Shown piece after piece: positions 36,010 through 43,978 of a stretch of 64,000 nt of DNA. Where the stretch lies: the NCBI RefSeq assembly GCF_905397435.1, contig NZ_CAJPVI010000007.1:1-64000 (forward strand). Reading direction: 5' to 3'. The notes under the pieces were generated by a model. The model did no database searches. It saw only the letters and a program-made list of their open reading frames with translations, and was not told the origin of the DNA. Numbering within the stretch: position 1 is the stretch's first letter; every line of letters begins with the position of its first letter. The DNA comes from Cupriavidus numazuensis. GTDB taxonomy: Bacteria; Pseudomonadota; Gammaproteobacteria; Burkholderiales; Burkholderiaceae. A program made the position numbers and the translations under genes.

Positions 36010-38082
36010 ATGAATCGCATCGGAGAACACCTGGTGTGGCTGGCCGTCGCCATCCTTGGCGCGTTTGCCTTCGGCACCGTCGCGCTCGCGCGCGGCGAGG
36101 CCGTCAGCGCGTTGTGGATCGTGGTTGCCGCGCTCTGCATCTACCTGATCGCCTATCGGTACTACAGCCGCTTCATCGCCGACAAGGTGATGCAGCTCGA
36201 CCCGAAACGCATGACGCCGGCCTGGCGCCATAACGACGGGCTCGACTACGTGCCGACCAACAAGGCGGTGCTGTTCGGCCACCACTTCGCCGCCATCGCC
36301 GGCGCCGGCCCGCTGGTCGGCCCCGTGCTGGCCGCGCAGATGGGCTATATGCCGGGCATGCTGTGGATCCTGGCCGGCGTGGTGTTCGCCGGCGCAGTGC
36401 AGGACTTCATGATCCTGTTCATCTCCACGCGCCGCGACGGCCGCTCGCTGGGCGACTTGGTCAAGTCCGAAATGGGTACGGTGCCGGGCATGATCGCGCT
36501 GTTCGGCTGCTTCATGATCATGATCATCATCCTGGCGGTGCTGGCGCTGATCGTGGTGAAGGCACTGGCCGGCTCGCCCTGGGGCACGTTCACCGTCGCG
36601 GTGACCATTCCCATCGCGCTGTTCATGGGCGTCTACACGCGCTACATCCGCCCGGGCCGTATCGGTGAAGTGTCGGTGATCGGCTTCGTGCTGCTGATGC
36701 TGGCCATCCTCGGCGGCCAGTACGTGCACGAAAGCGCCGTGCTGGCGCCGCTGTTCACGTACGATGGCAAGGCGCTGACCTGGATGCTGATCATCTATGG
36801 TTTCATCGCCGCCGTGCTGCCGGTGTGGCTGCTGCTGGCGCCGCGCGACTACCTGTCGACCTTCCTGAAGATCGGCACCATCATCGCGCTGGCCATCGGC
36901 ATCCTGATCGTCGCGCCGGAACTGAAGATGCCGGCCTTCACGCAGTTCGCCCAGGGCGGCGGCCCGGTGTGGTCGGGCAACCTGTTCCCGTTCCTCTTCA
37001 TCACCATCGCCTGCGGCGCGGTGTCTGGCTTCCATGCGCTGATCTCGTCGGGCACCACGCCCAAGCTGCTGGAAAACGAATCGCACGCGCGCTTCATCGG
37101 CTACGGCGCGATGCTGGCCGAGTCGTTCGTCGCGATCATGGCGCTGGTGGCCGCTTCGGTAATCGAGCCTGGCGTGTACTTCGCGATGAACAGCCCGAGC
37201 GCCGTGATCGGCACCTCGCCGGAAGCCGTGGCGCAAGCCGTGTCGACCTGGGGCTTCGTGATCACGCCTGACGTGCTGATCCAGACTGCCAAGGACGTCG
37301 GCGAGAACACCATCATCTCGCGCGCCGGTGGCGCGCCGACGCTGGCCGTAGGCATCGCCCATATCTTGCACCAGGTGGTGGGCGGCCAGGCCATGATGGC
37401 GTTCTGGTACCACTTCGCGATCCTGTTCGAAGCGCTGTTCATCCTGACCGCCGTCGACGCAGGCACCCGCGCCGGCCGCTTCATGCTGCAGGACTTGCTG
37501 GGCAGCTTCGTGCCCTCGCTCAAGCGCACCGACTCGCTGCCGGCCAACCTGATCGCCACCGCGCTGACCGTGGCGGCCTGGGGCTACTTCCTGTACCAGG
37601 GCGTGGTCGATCCGCTGGGCGGCATCAACACGCTGTGGCCGCTGTTCGGCATCTCCAACCAGATGCTGGCCGCCGTGGCGCTGGTGCTGGGCACCTGCGT
37701 GCTGGTCAAGATGAAGCGCGGCCAGTACGCCTGGGTCACGCTGGTGCCGACTGTCTGGCTGCTGGTCTGCACACTGACGGCCGGCTGGCAGAAGCTGTTC
37801 GACGCCGACCCGAAGGTCAGCTTCCTGACCCACGCGAGCAAGTTCAGCGCCGCCATCGCCGAAGGCAAGGTGCTGGCCCCGGCCAAGAGCCTGGAGCAGA
37901 TGCAGCGCATCGTCTTCAATGACTACCTGGACGCCGGCCTGTGCGCGCTGTTCATGTTCGTGGTGCTGTCGATCGTGGCTTACGGCTTCAAGACCGCCAT
38001 GCAGGCACGTGCCGTGAACCGCCCGACCGACAGTGAAACACCGTTCGAGCCGCTGCCGGCGGCTGCTTCGGCACAGTCCTGA
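36010..38082 (+). CDS. cstA: carbon starvation protein CstA (peptide/pyruvate transporter family)
   Basis: Inner-membrane transporter of 690 residues with about 16-18 helices and the CstA N and C domains. Early signature: FGHHFAAIAGAGPLVGPVLA (about 95-114), then GAVQDFMILFISTRRDGRSL. E. coli members import peptides (CstA) or pyruvate (BtsT). Start ATG has AGGAG nine bases upstream. A small YbdD-family gene follows at 26 bp, the normal pairing. The C-terminal cytoplasmic tail is acidic/alanine-rich. Control by the divergent sensor pair is inferred from position and palindrome, as known for BtsT under BtsSR, though those proteins are of another class. Confidence 0.96.
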   Translation: MNRIGEHLVWLAVAILGAFAFGTVALARGEAVSALWIVVAALCIYLIAYRYYSRFIADKVMQLDPKRMTPAWRHNDGLDYVPTNKAVLFGHHFAAIAGAGPLVGPVLAAQMGYMPGMLWILAGVVFAGAVQDFMILFISTRRDGRSLGDLVKSEMGTVPGMIALFGCFMIMIIILAVLALIVVKALAGSPWGTFTVAVTIPIALFMGVYTRYIRPGRIGEVSVIGFVLLMLAILGGQYVHESAVLAPLFTYDGKALTWMLIIYGFIAAVLPVWLLLAPRDYLSTFLKIGTIIALAIGILIVAPELKMPAFTQFAQGGGPVWSGNLFPFLFITIACGAVSGFHALISSGTTPKLLENESHARFIGYGAMLAESFVAIMALVAASVIEPGVYFAMNSPSAVIGTSPEAVAQAVSTWGFVITPDVLIQTAKDVGENTIISRAGGAPTLAVGIAHILHQVVGGQAMMAFWYHFAILFEALFILTAVDAGTRAGRFMLQDLLGSFVPSLKRTDSLPANLIATALTVAAWGYFLYQGVVDPLGGINTLWPLFGISNQMLAAVALVLGTCVLVKMKRGQYAWVTLVPTVWLLVCTLTAGWQKLFDADPKVSFLTHASKFSAAIAEGKVLAPAKSLEQMQRIVFNDYLDAGLCALFMFVVLSIVAYGFKTAMQARAVNRPTDSETPFEPLPAAASAQS

Positions 38083-38108
38083 TCTCGCGCAAGCACAAGG
38101 AGCCTGCC

Positions 38109-38303
38109 ATGCTGGAACAACTCGGAACGATGGGCCGCTACCTCGGGCAATCGCTGCGGCTGATGGTCGGCCTGCCCGACTACCAGACCTATGTGGCCCA
38201 CATGGAGAGTACCCACCCCGACCGCGAGCCAATGAGCTACGAGGAATTCTTCCGGGAACGCCAGGAAGCGCGCTACGGCGGCGGGCAGGGCAAGTGCTGC
38301 TGA
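38109..38303 (+). CDS. YbdD/YjiX family small protein
   Basis: Cytoplasmic protein of 64 residues, the DUF466/YbdD partner encoded after cstA and btsT in many bacteria. Recognisable pieces are MVGLPDYQTYVAHMESTHPD and MSYEEFFRERQEARYGGG, ending in CC. AAGGAG lies eight bases before the ATG. A role in transporter function has been suggested for the family; no motif here shows a catalytic activity. Confidence 0.92.
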   Translation: MLEQLGTMGRYLGQSLRLMVGLPDYQTYVAHMESTHPDREPMSYEEFFRERQEARYGGGQGKCC

Positions 38304-38349
38304 TCCCGCCACCCGCTGGCCGCGGCCGGCGGTGAGTGGCTGACGGGAC

Positions 38350-38375
38350 GGGCAACCTTCGGGTTGCCCGTTTTT
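38350..38375 (+). terminator. Rho-independent terminator of cstA-ybdD
   Basis: GGGCAACC (38350-38357), TTCG tetraloop, GGTTGCCC (38362-38369), then GTTTTT. It lies 47 bp after the ybdD-like stop. Confidence 0.93.
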
Positions 38376-38440
38376 CGTTTGCCGTGGCAAAGCCTTCGCT
38401 CAACCACCTTGTCGCTCAAATAAGACGTTTCTGCAGGGGG

Positions 38441-38465
38441 TTACATGCCTTTACACGTGGTTACA
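38441..38465 (+). promoter_or_regulatory. triple TTACA direct repeat (10-bp period) upstream of glycine-zipper gene
   Basis: TTACA occurs at 38441-38445, 38451-38455 and 38461-38465, three copies in exact 10-bp register. The last copy could overlap a -35, with TACACT (38487-38492) as a weak -10. Tandem repeats once per helical turn are the usual binding pattern of OmpR/PhoB-type activators. A double copy is found upstream of the second RND operon. Confidence 0.6.
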
Positions 38466-38524
38466 GCAAGCCCGGGAATCGCTCTCTACACTTGCGGCAC
38501 ATCATGGCAAACAAAGGAAAAGAT

Positions 38525-38977
38525 ATGTCTCGCCATCCCGTTCGCAATATGACCCTGGCTATCGCCCTTGCGGCGTCGGCGCTGCCGGCGTTCGCGAGCG
38601 ACATGAACAATGCCCTTGGCGGCGCCCTCGGTGGCGTGGCAGGGGCGGCCGTCGGCGGCGCGCTGGGCGGCAGCACCGGTGCCGTGATCGGTGGCGCGGT
38701 GGGCGGCGGCGCGGGCGGTGCGGTGACTTCCAATCGTCGCGAGCGCACCGGTGCCATCATTGGCGGCGCGCTCGGCGGTGGTGCGGGTACGGCAGCGGGC
38801 AATGCCATGGGTGGGCGCACCGGCGGGCTGCTGGGTGCTGCAGTGGGTGGCGGCGCAGGTGCGGCACTGGGCGGCAATGTCTCGCGCAGCAACTCCTACG
38901 ACGATGATCGCCGCAACTATCGCGGCGGCTACTACAAGCACAAGAAGCACAAGCACCACCACCACTACGACGACTGA
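38525..38977 (+). CDS. glycine-zipper envelope protein with His-rich tail
   Basis: Secreted protein of 150 residues. After a signal peptide (to about residue 25, LPAFA) come several glycine-zipper segments (GGALGGVAGAAVGGALGG and GGALGGGAGTAAGNAMGG), which in this family pack as helical hairpins in or near the outer membrane, as in SlyB/OmpA-linked lipoprotein-like proteins. No lipobox cysteine is present. The last 15 residues are rich in His and Lys (YKHKKHKHHHH), a natural metal-binding-like tail. Start at ATG 38525 with AGGA upstream; ATG 38504 would add seven residues. A TTACA triple repeat lies 60 bp upstream; terminator follows. Confidence 0.8.
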   Translation: MSRHPVRNMTLAIALAASALPAFASDMNNALGGALGGVAGAAVGGALGGSTGAVIGGAVGGGAGGAVTSNRRERTGAIIGGALGGGAGTAAGNAMGGRTGGLLGAAVGGGAGAALGGNVSRSNSYDDDRRNYRGGYYKHKKHKHHHHYDD

Positions 38978-39006
38978 GCAGACGCTCAGCCGGGCAAGAC
39001 GCAGGA

Positions 39007-39029
39007 ACGGGCCGCTCTGGCCCGTTTTT
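39007..39029 (+). terminator. Rho-independent terminator of the glycine-zipper gene
   Basis: ACGGGCC (39007-39013), loop GCTCT, GGCCCGT (39019-39025) then TTTTC, 30 bp after the stop. Confidence 0.9.
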
Positions 39030-39092
39030 CTTTGCATCGTCTGGCATAATGCCAGGGCAACGGGAGTAGTATTGGTCGGGCGCAGAAACAAA

Positions 39093-39117
39093 GAAGCCCG
39101 CAACCAGTGCGGGCTTC
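39093..39117 (-). terminator. Rho-independent terminator of the tandem-repeat protein gene
   Basis: GAAGCCCGCA (39093-39102), loop ACCAG, TGCGGGCTTC (39108-39117). On the minus strand it is followed by TTTGTTTC, so it ends the leftward gene at 39236; on the plus strand only TTC follows. Confidence 0.82.
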
Positions 39118-39235
39118 TTCTCCAATAAATACGGAGAGGTCTTTCAGACACTCTCCAAACGACCTGTGGAGACCAGGTTGAAGCGGGGGGCCGCATAGGG
39201 GAGATACGGCCCCGGACCGTAGCGGCAGTCCCTGC

Positions 39236-39490
39236 TTACAGGGGCATGCGGTCCGACGACAGATCGTACTTGGCGCCGTCGCTGTACGTGTCGAACTTGG
39301 CGGCCTTGGCACCGTCGCTATAGACGTCGAACTTGGTGGCCTTAGCACCGTCGCTGTAGACGTCGAACTTGGTGGCCTTGGCACCGTCAGCGTACGGGTC
39401 GAACTTGCCGGCCTTGGCGAACACCGGTGCGGAGCACAGGGCGGCGGCGAGGGTGGCAACGGCGATCAGGGTGTGACGGGTAGTTTTCAT
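39236..39490 (-). CDS. small secreted protein built of 12-residue tandem repeats
   Basis: Protein of 84 residues that I cannot assign to a family. A Sec signal (to about residue 25, APVFA) is followed by four near-identical 12-residue units of form KFDxYxDGAKAx (residues 29-74), then YDLSSDRMPL. At DNA level the units are 36-bp tandem repeats (39269-39406). Each unit has two Asp, one Tyr and two Lys, giving an alternating charged pattern that suggests a repetitive surface, matrix or ion-binding peptide. It stands alone, divergent from a LysR gene, with its own terminator. Confidence 0.75.
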   Translation of the reverse strand: MKTTRHTLIAVATLAAALCSAPVFAKAGKFDPYADGAKATKFDVYSDGAKATKFDVYSDGAKAAKFDTYSDGAKYDLSSDRMPL

Positions 39491-39684
39491 GGCTCAGTTC
39501 AATTTCTTCAAGCTGGGATGCCTGTCTCGGCAGTCTGACTTGCTGCATCGCGGCATCCGATGACTAGATATTAGGCGTTTCCCTCATATCAATAAATATC
39601 GGTTGCCACAATGATTAGTTCTGATTCCAACAATAAAGTCGCCTGAACCGGGAAAAATTCAGGGAAACGACGGGAGACTATGTC

Positions 39685-40596
39685 ATGGATCGCCTGCAAT
39701 CGATGCGCGTGTTCGCCAAAGTTGTGGAACTCGGCAGCTTCGCGCGTGCAGCGCAGCAGTTGGAGATGTCCAATGCGGTGGTCACACGTTATGTCGCGGA
39801 CCTGGAGAGTCACCTGGGTACGCGGCTCCTGAACCGCACGACGCGCAGCCTTTCCCTGACCGACGCCGGCGAGACCTACCTGCAGCGCTGCCAGCAGATC
39901 CTTGAAGACGTGGAAGAGGCCGAGGGCGTGGTGACGGCCCGCAGCCAGTCGTTGTCCGGCACGCTACGGCTCGTGACCCCAGTGATGTTCGGCTTGCACC
40001 TGTTGCCGAATCTGATGTCGCGCTTCCAGCAGCTATATCCCGACGTCGTATTCGACGTGCTCCTGTCCGACCGGAACGTGGACATCGTCGAAGAGGGACG
40101 CGACGTCGCCGTCATGCTGTCGGACCTGGGCCTCGGTTCGCACCTGGTCGCCCGTCCGCTGATCTCGGCGGAGATCGTGCTGTGCGCCTCGCCGGAATAC
40201 GTCCGCACGCACGCGCCATTGCGCCACGCGCATGAGTTGACCAGCCATCGCTGCATCGCGATGCGCCTGCCGAACGTGGAACACGAATGGACACTGCTGG
40301 GCCCGGAGGGCGAAGTGACCGTGCCGATCCGCCCCGGGCTGCTATGCAGCAATGCCGAACTGGCGCACCAGGCCGCACTGGCCAATATGGGCGTGGCCAT
40401 GCTGTCATCGTACCTGGCCCGGCAAAACATCGAGGCCGGCAATCTCGTGCGTGTGCTACCGCAGTACCAGCTGCCGCGGCGCGATGTCAGCGTGGTCTAT
40501 CCGAGCCGCAAGTTCCTGCCAACCAAGGTCCGCGCGTTCATTGACTTTCTGCTGGAAGAAGGCCAAGTCAGAGGTCGGGACGAGCCGTTTTCCTGA
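39685..40596 (+). CDS. LysR-family transcriptional regulator
   Basis: LysR regulator of 303 residues with N-terminal winged HTH (MDRLQSMRVFAKVVELGSFA...LGTRLLNRTTRSLSLTDAG, residues 1-64) and a periplasmic-binding-like effector domain (about 90-295). It belongs to the large CrgA/DmlR-like group by its MDRLQSMRVF start. Divergent from the tandem-repeat protein gene, with an AT-rich 195-bp region between (39491-39684) that may hold T-N11-A boxes but no clear site. Target unknown. Confidence 0.92.
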   Translation: MDRLQSMRVFAKVVELGSFARAAQQLEMSNAVVTRYVADLESHLGTRLLNRTTRSLSLTDAGETYLQRCQQILEDVEEAEGVVTARSQSLSGTLRLVTPVMFGLHLLPNLMSRFQQLYPDVVFDVLLSDRNVDIVEEGRDVAVMLSDLGLGSHLVARPLISAEIVLCASPEYVRTHAPLRHAHELTSHRCIAMRLPNVEHEWTLLGPEGEVTVPIRPGLLCSNAELAHQAALANMGVAMLSSYLARQNIEAGNLVRVLPQYQLPRRDVSVVYPSRKFLPTKVRAFIDFLLEEGQVRGRDEPFS

Positions 40597-40647
40597 GCGG
40601 GCGGGCGCTACGGCTGAAACGCCGCCGCCCCCGCACCGCCTCGCCGC

Positions 40648-43338
40648 TTATTCCTCGGCTTCGACCGTCGCCTTGCCCGCGGCGCGGGTCTTCTTGGCCG
40701 CTACCGTCTTGGCGGGGGCCTTCTTCGCGGCGGTCTTTGTCGCCGCAGTCTTGGTAGCGGTTTTCGTTGCCGCAGCCTTCTTGGCCGGCGCCTTCGCCGG
40801 AACTGCTTCGGCCTCTCCAGTCTCGGCTGCCGCGCGAGATGCGGTCTTGCCCGACCCCTTGGCACCGGCCTTCGGCTCGCGGGCCTCGAATTCGAAGCCG
40901 ATCTTGCCGTCCGCCTGCCTGACCAGGAAAGCCTTGAAGTTGCGGCCCGTACGCGACGACTTGAAGCCAGTCAGCAGATCGGTGCGGCCATCGTTCAGCA
41001 GCTTGCCGACCTGCTCGCGGCTGATTTCCTGCTGCAGGATGATCTTGCCGGTGGTGAAGTCGCAGCTCTTCGGGCTGGCCACGCTGTTTTCGCACACGTA
41101 TTTCATGCCGTGCTCGAACACCGCACCGCTGCACTTCGGGCAGGTGCCAACCGGCTCCTGGCCACTGAAGTCGACCGGCTCGCCATCGCCCTCGTCATCG
41201 TTCTGGCCGAAGTCGAATTCCATCTTGAAATGGCCTTCGTCGTCCTTGGCGATCTTGAGGATGGCGGCAAACGGCCGGCCCATCTTGCTGCGGAAGCCCT
41301 GCAGCGGGCCGATTTCCCGCTTCAGCAGCAGTTCCTCGACCTCTTCGATCTCGAACTGGCGGCCACCCGGGATCTTGCTGATCGAGAACTCGCACGCCGT
41401 GCAGGCAAAGCGGCGGTAGTTTTCCTTCACCTGGCCGCCGCATTGCGGGCACGGGGTGTCCAGCGTGGCGTAGTCGCCCGGGATCGTGTCGCTGTCGTAT
41501 TCCTTGGCGCGCTTGACGATCTGCTGGGTCATCTGCGCGATCTCGAGCATGAACTCGTCGCGCTTCAGGCGCCCGCGTTCGATCTGCGACAGCTTGTGCT
41601 CCCACTCGCCGGTCAGCTCGGCCTGCGTCAGCTCCAGCACGCCCAGCCCGCGCAGCAGCGTCATCAGCTGGAACGCCTTGGCGGTCGGGATCAGTTCGCG
41701 GCCTTCGCGGATAATGTATTTTTCCGTCAGCAAGCCTTCGATGATGGCCGCACGCGTGGCCGGCGTACCAAGACCCTTGCCGGCCATGGCTTCGCGCAGC
41801 GCGTCGTCGTCGACGAGCTTGCCGGCGCCTTCCATGGCGGACAGCAGCGTCGCTTCGTTGTAGCGTGCGGGCGGCTTGGTCGTCAGGCCGACGCTCTCGA
41901 CCTTGTCGGTCTTGACCTTCTCGTCCTTGGCCACCGGCACCAGGTTGGCCGCATCCTTGTCACCCTGCGCCTCGCGGCCGTAGATCACGAGCCAGCCCGG
42001 ATTGACCAGAACCTTGCCTTCCGTCTTGAAGTGGTGCCCGGCAACTTCCGTGATGCGGGTCGTGACCTGGAATTCGGCGGCCGGGAAGAACACCGCCAGG
42101 AAGCGGCGCACGACCAGGTCATACAGCTTCTGTTCCGGCTCCGACAGGTTCTTGGGCGCCTGCAGCGTCGGGATGATAGCGAAGTGATCGCTGATCTTGC
42201 TGTTGTCGAAGATCTTCTTGTTCGGCTTGACCCAGCCCTGCGACAGGATCTTCTTCGCGTGCGGCAGGTAATTGGGCGAGCTGTCGGCCAGCATGGTCAT
42301 GGTCTGCTTGACCGTTTCCATGTAGTCCTCGGGCAGTGCGCGCGCGTCGGTACGCGGGTAGGTCAGGACCTTGTGCTTTTCATACAGCGCCTGCGCCAGG
42401 CCGAGCGTGTTCTTGGCCGAGAAGCCGAAGCGCGAGTTGGCTTCGCGCTGCAGCGTGGTCAGGTCGAACAGCGCCGGCGACTGCTGCGTCGACGGCTTCG
42501 ATTCCTCGGTGACGGTGCCCGGCTTGTCGCGGCACGCGGCGACGATGCTCTTGGCCTCGGCCTCGCTCCACAGGCGCGATTCGCGCGCCTCGGGATCGAA
42601 TTCGCTCTTCTTGAACTTCGGGTCGAACCAGCGGCCTTCGTACAGGCCGGCGGCAGCGATGAACTCAGCGTGCACTTCCCAGTAATCGCGCGGCACGAAG
42701 TGTTTGATCTTCTCTTCGCGCTCGACCACGATCGACAGTGTCGGCGTCTGCACCCGGCCCACGGTGGTCAGGAAAAAGCCGCCGCCCTTGCTGTTGAAGG
42801 CGGTCATGGCGCGCGTGCCGTTGATGCCGACCAGCCAGTCGGCTTCGGAGCGGCACCGAGCGGCATCGGCCAGCGGCAGCATGTCTTCGTCGGCACGCAG
42901 GCTCGCAAAGCCGTCGCGGATCGCCTGCGGCGTCATCGACTGCAGCCACAGCCGGCGCACCGGCTGCTTCGCCTTGGCCTGTTGCGCGATCAGGCGGAAG
43001 ATCAGTTCCCCTTCGCGCCCCGCGTCGCAGGCGTTGATCAGGCCGGTCACGTCCTTGCGCTTGATCAGCTTGTTGAGCACCTTGAGCCGCGACTCGGTCT
43101 TGGCGATCGGCCGCAGGTCGAAGTGCGGCGGGATCACCGGCAGGTTGGCGAAGCTCCATTTGCCGCGCTTGACCTCGTATTCGTCGGGCGCGGCGATCTC
43201 CACCAGGTGGCCCACGGCGGACGACAGCACGAAGTCGTCACTTTCAAAGTACTCGTCGTGCTTGGTAAAGCCCCCGAGGGCACGGGCGATATCGGCCGCG
43301 ACCGATGGCTTTTCCGCGATGATGAGGGCTTTTGACAT
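40648..43338 (-). CDS. topB: DNA topoisomerase III with Ala/Lys-rich tail
   Basis: Type IA topoisomerase of 896 residues that relaxes and decatenates DNA. Toprim domain opens the protein (ALIIAEKPSVAADIARALGG) and includes DAGREGE (105-111); the catalytic tyrosine is Y327 in KVLTYPRTDA. Two C-terminal zinc-ribbon-like units follow (CPQCGG...CTAC and CPKCSG...CEN...CDF), then a GFKS repeat region. The last 85 residues are a low-complexity Lys/Ala/Thr tail (KKAPAKT-like units) resembling histone H1-like proteins, probably a DNA-binding extension. Start at MSKALIIAEK; a longer frame adds 15 unlike residues. Located near dprA as in relatives. Confidence 0.95.
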   Translation of the reverse strand: MSKALIIAEKPSVAADIARALGGFTKHDEYFESDDFVLSSAVGHLVEIAAPDEYEVKRGKWSFANLPVIPPHFDLRPIAKTESRLKVLNKLIKRKDVTGLINACDAGREGELIFRLIAQQAKAKQPVRRLWLQSMTPQAIRDGFASLRADEDMLPLADAARCRSEADWLVGINGTRAMTAFNSKGGGFFLTTVGRVQTPTLSIVVEREEKIKHFVPRDYWEVHAEFIAAAGLYEGRWFDPKFKKSEFDPEARESRLWSEAEAKSIVAACRDKPGTVTEESKPSTQQSPALFDLTTLQREANSRFGFSAKNTLGLAQALYEKHKVLTYPRTDARALPEDYMETVKQTMTMLADSSPNYLPHAKKILSQGWVKPNKKIFDNSKISDHFAIIPTLQAPKNLSEPEQKLYDLVVRRFLAVFFPAAEFQVTTRITEVAGHHFKTEGKVLVNPGWLVIYGREAQGDKDAANLVPVAKDEKVKTDKVESVGLTTKPPARYNEATLLSAMEGAGKLVDDDALREAMAGKGLGTPATRAAIIEGLLTEKYIIREGRELIPTAKAFQLMTLLRGLGVLELTQAELTGEWEHKLSQIERGRLKRDEFMLEIAQMTQQIVKRAKEYDSDTIPGDYATLDTPCPQCGGQVKENYRRFACTACEFSISKIPGGRQFEIEEVEELLLKREIGPLQGFRSKMGRPFAAILKIAKDDEGHFKMEFDFGQNDDEGDGEPVDFSGQEPVGTCPKCSGAVFEHGMKYVCENSVASPKSCDFTTGKIILQQEISREQVGKLLNDGRTDLLTGFKSSRTGRNFKAFLVRQADGKIGFEFEAREPKAGAKGSGKTASRAAAETGEAEAVPAKAPAKKAAATKTATKTAATKTAAKKAPAKTVAAKKTRAAGKATVEAEE

Positions 43339-43494
43339 TGAACGGGTCCTTGCGGGCTGCTTCCGGCAACACGCGAATTGCACTGCAAACTAAGTAGACA
43401 AACGCCCCGGAGGGCTTTGAGGCGCCAATCATAAGCGCGGTTTCGACGGCGGTGCAAGCCAGCACAGGCACCGCCGAATGCGGCGAATCCGCCG

Positions 43495-43899
43495 CTATGC
43501 CGCGCGCCTCCCCTCGGAAAGCAACCACTCCAGCACTTCCGGGACATCCTCCTGCGCACCAGGCATGGCAGCGCCACGCGCGAGCATCCGCTCGAGCACC
43601 TCGATGTGCGGCAGCAGTGTCCCGTAGAACTGCACCGGCCCCCCTGCTACGGGCTGGACCAGCAGCGTGGGGAAATTCTCGATATCGATGTCGCCCAGCC
43701 GGTCCGCGTGCGTCTCGATGTCGATCCACACATAGCAGTCCTCCGGATGGCGCACGGCGAGGGCGGAGAATGCCTTCAGGTAATCCTGGCATGTCCCGCA
43801 CCACTGCGCGCACAGGCAGGCCACCAGCCGGCCCTGCGGGCGGGCGGACAGCGCTGCGCTGATGGCGGCAACGTCACGTTCGGGAAAGTAAACGGTCAT
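43495..43899 (-). CDS. thioredoxin-fold protein
   Basis: Protein of 134 residues with one thioredoxin domain. Active-site motif is WCGTC (in LCAQWCGTCQDYLKAFS, about residues 28-44) and the cis-proline region is IENFPTLLVQP. It lacks a signal peptide, so it acts in the cytoplasm. It lies between dprA and topB, all leftward, separated by 79 and 156 bp. A general disulfide reductase role is likely; partner unknown. Confidence 0.85.
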   Translation of the reverse strand: MTVYFPERDVAAISAALSARPQGRLVACLCAQWCGTCQDYLKAFSALAVRHPEDCYVWIDIETHADRLGDIDIENFPTLLVQPVAGGPVQFYGTLLPHIEVLERMLARGAAMPGAQEDVPEVLEWLLSEGRRAA

Positions 43900-43978
43900 G
43901 GCGGTTCAAACATGAGCCTCTTCGGGCACCAGGGACCGCCGATTGTATCGGCAATGGGCCTGAGGCCACTGGCGAAGT

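Noticed and set aside
35740..38403. 887-codon open frame opposite cstA
   Set aside because: Low-complexity His/Gln/Arg-rich antisense of a clear transporter gene.
39269..39406. CRISPR array
   Set aside because: The 36-bp units are contiguous and coding with no spacers, so this is a tandem coding repeat.
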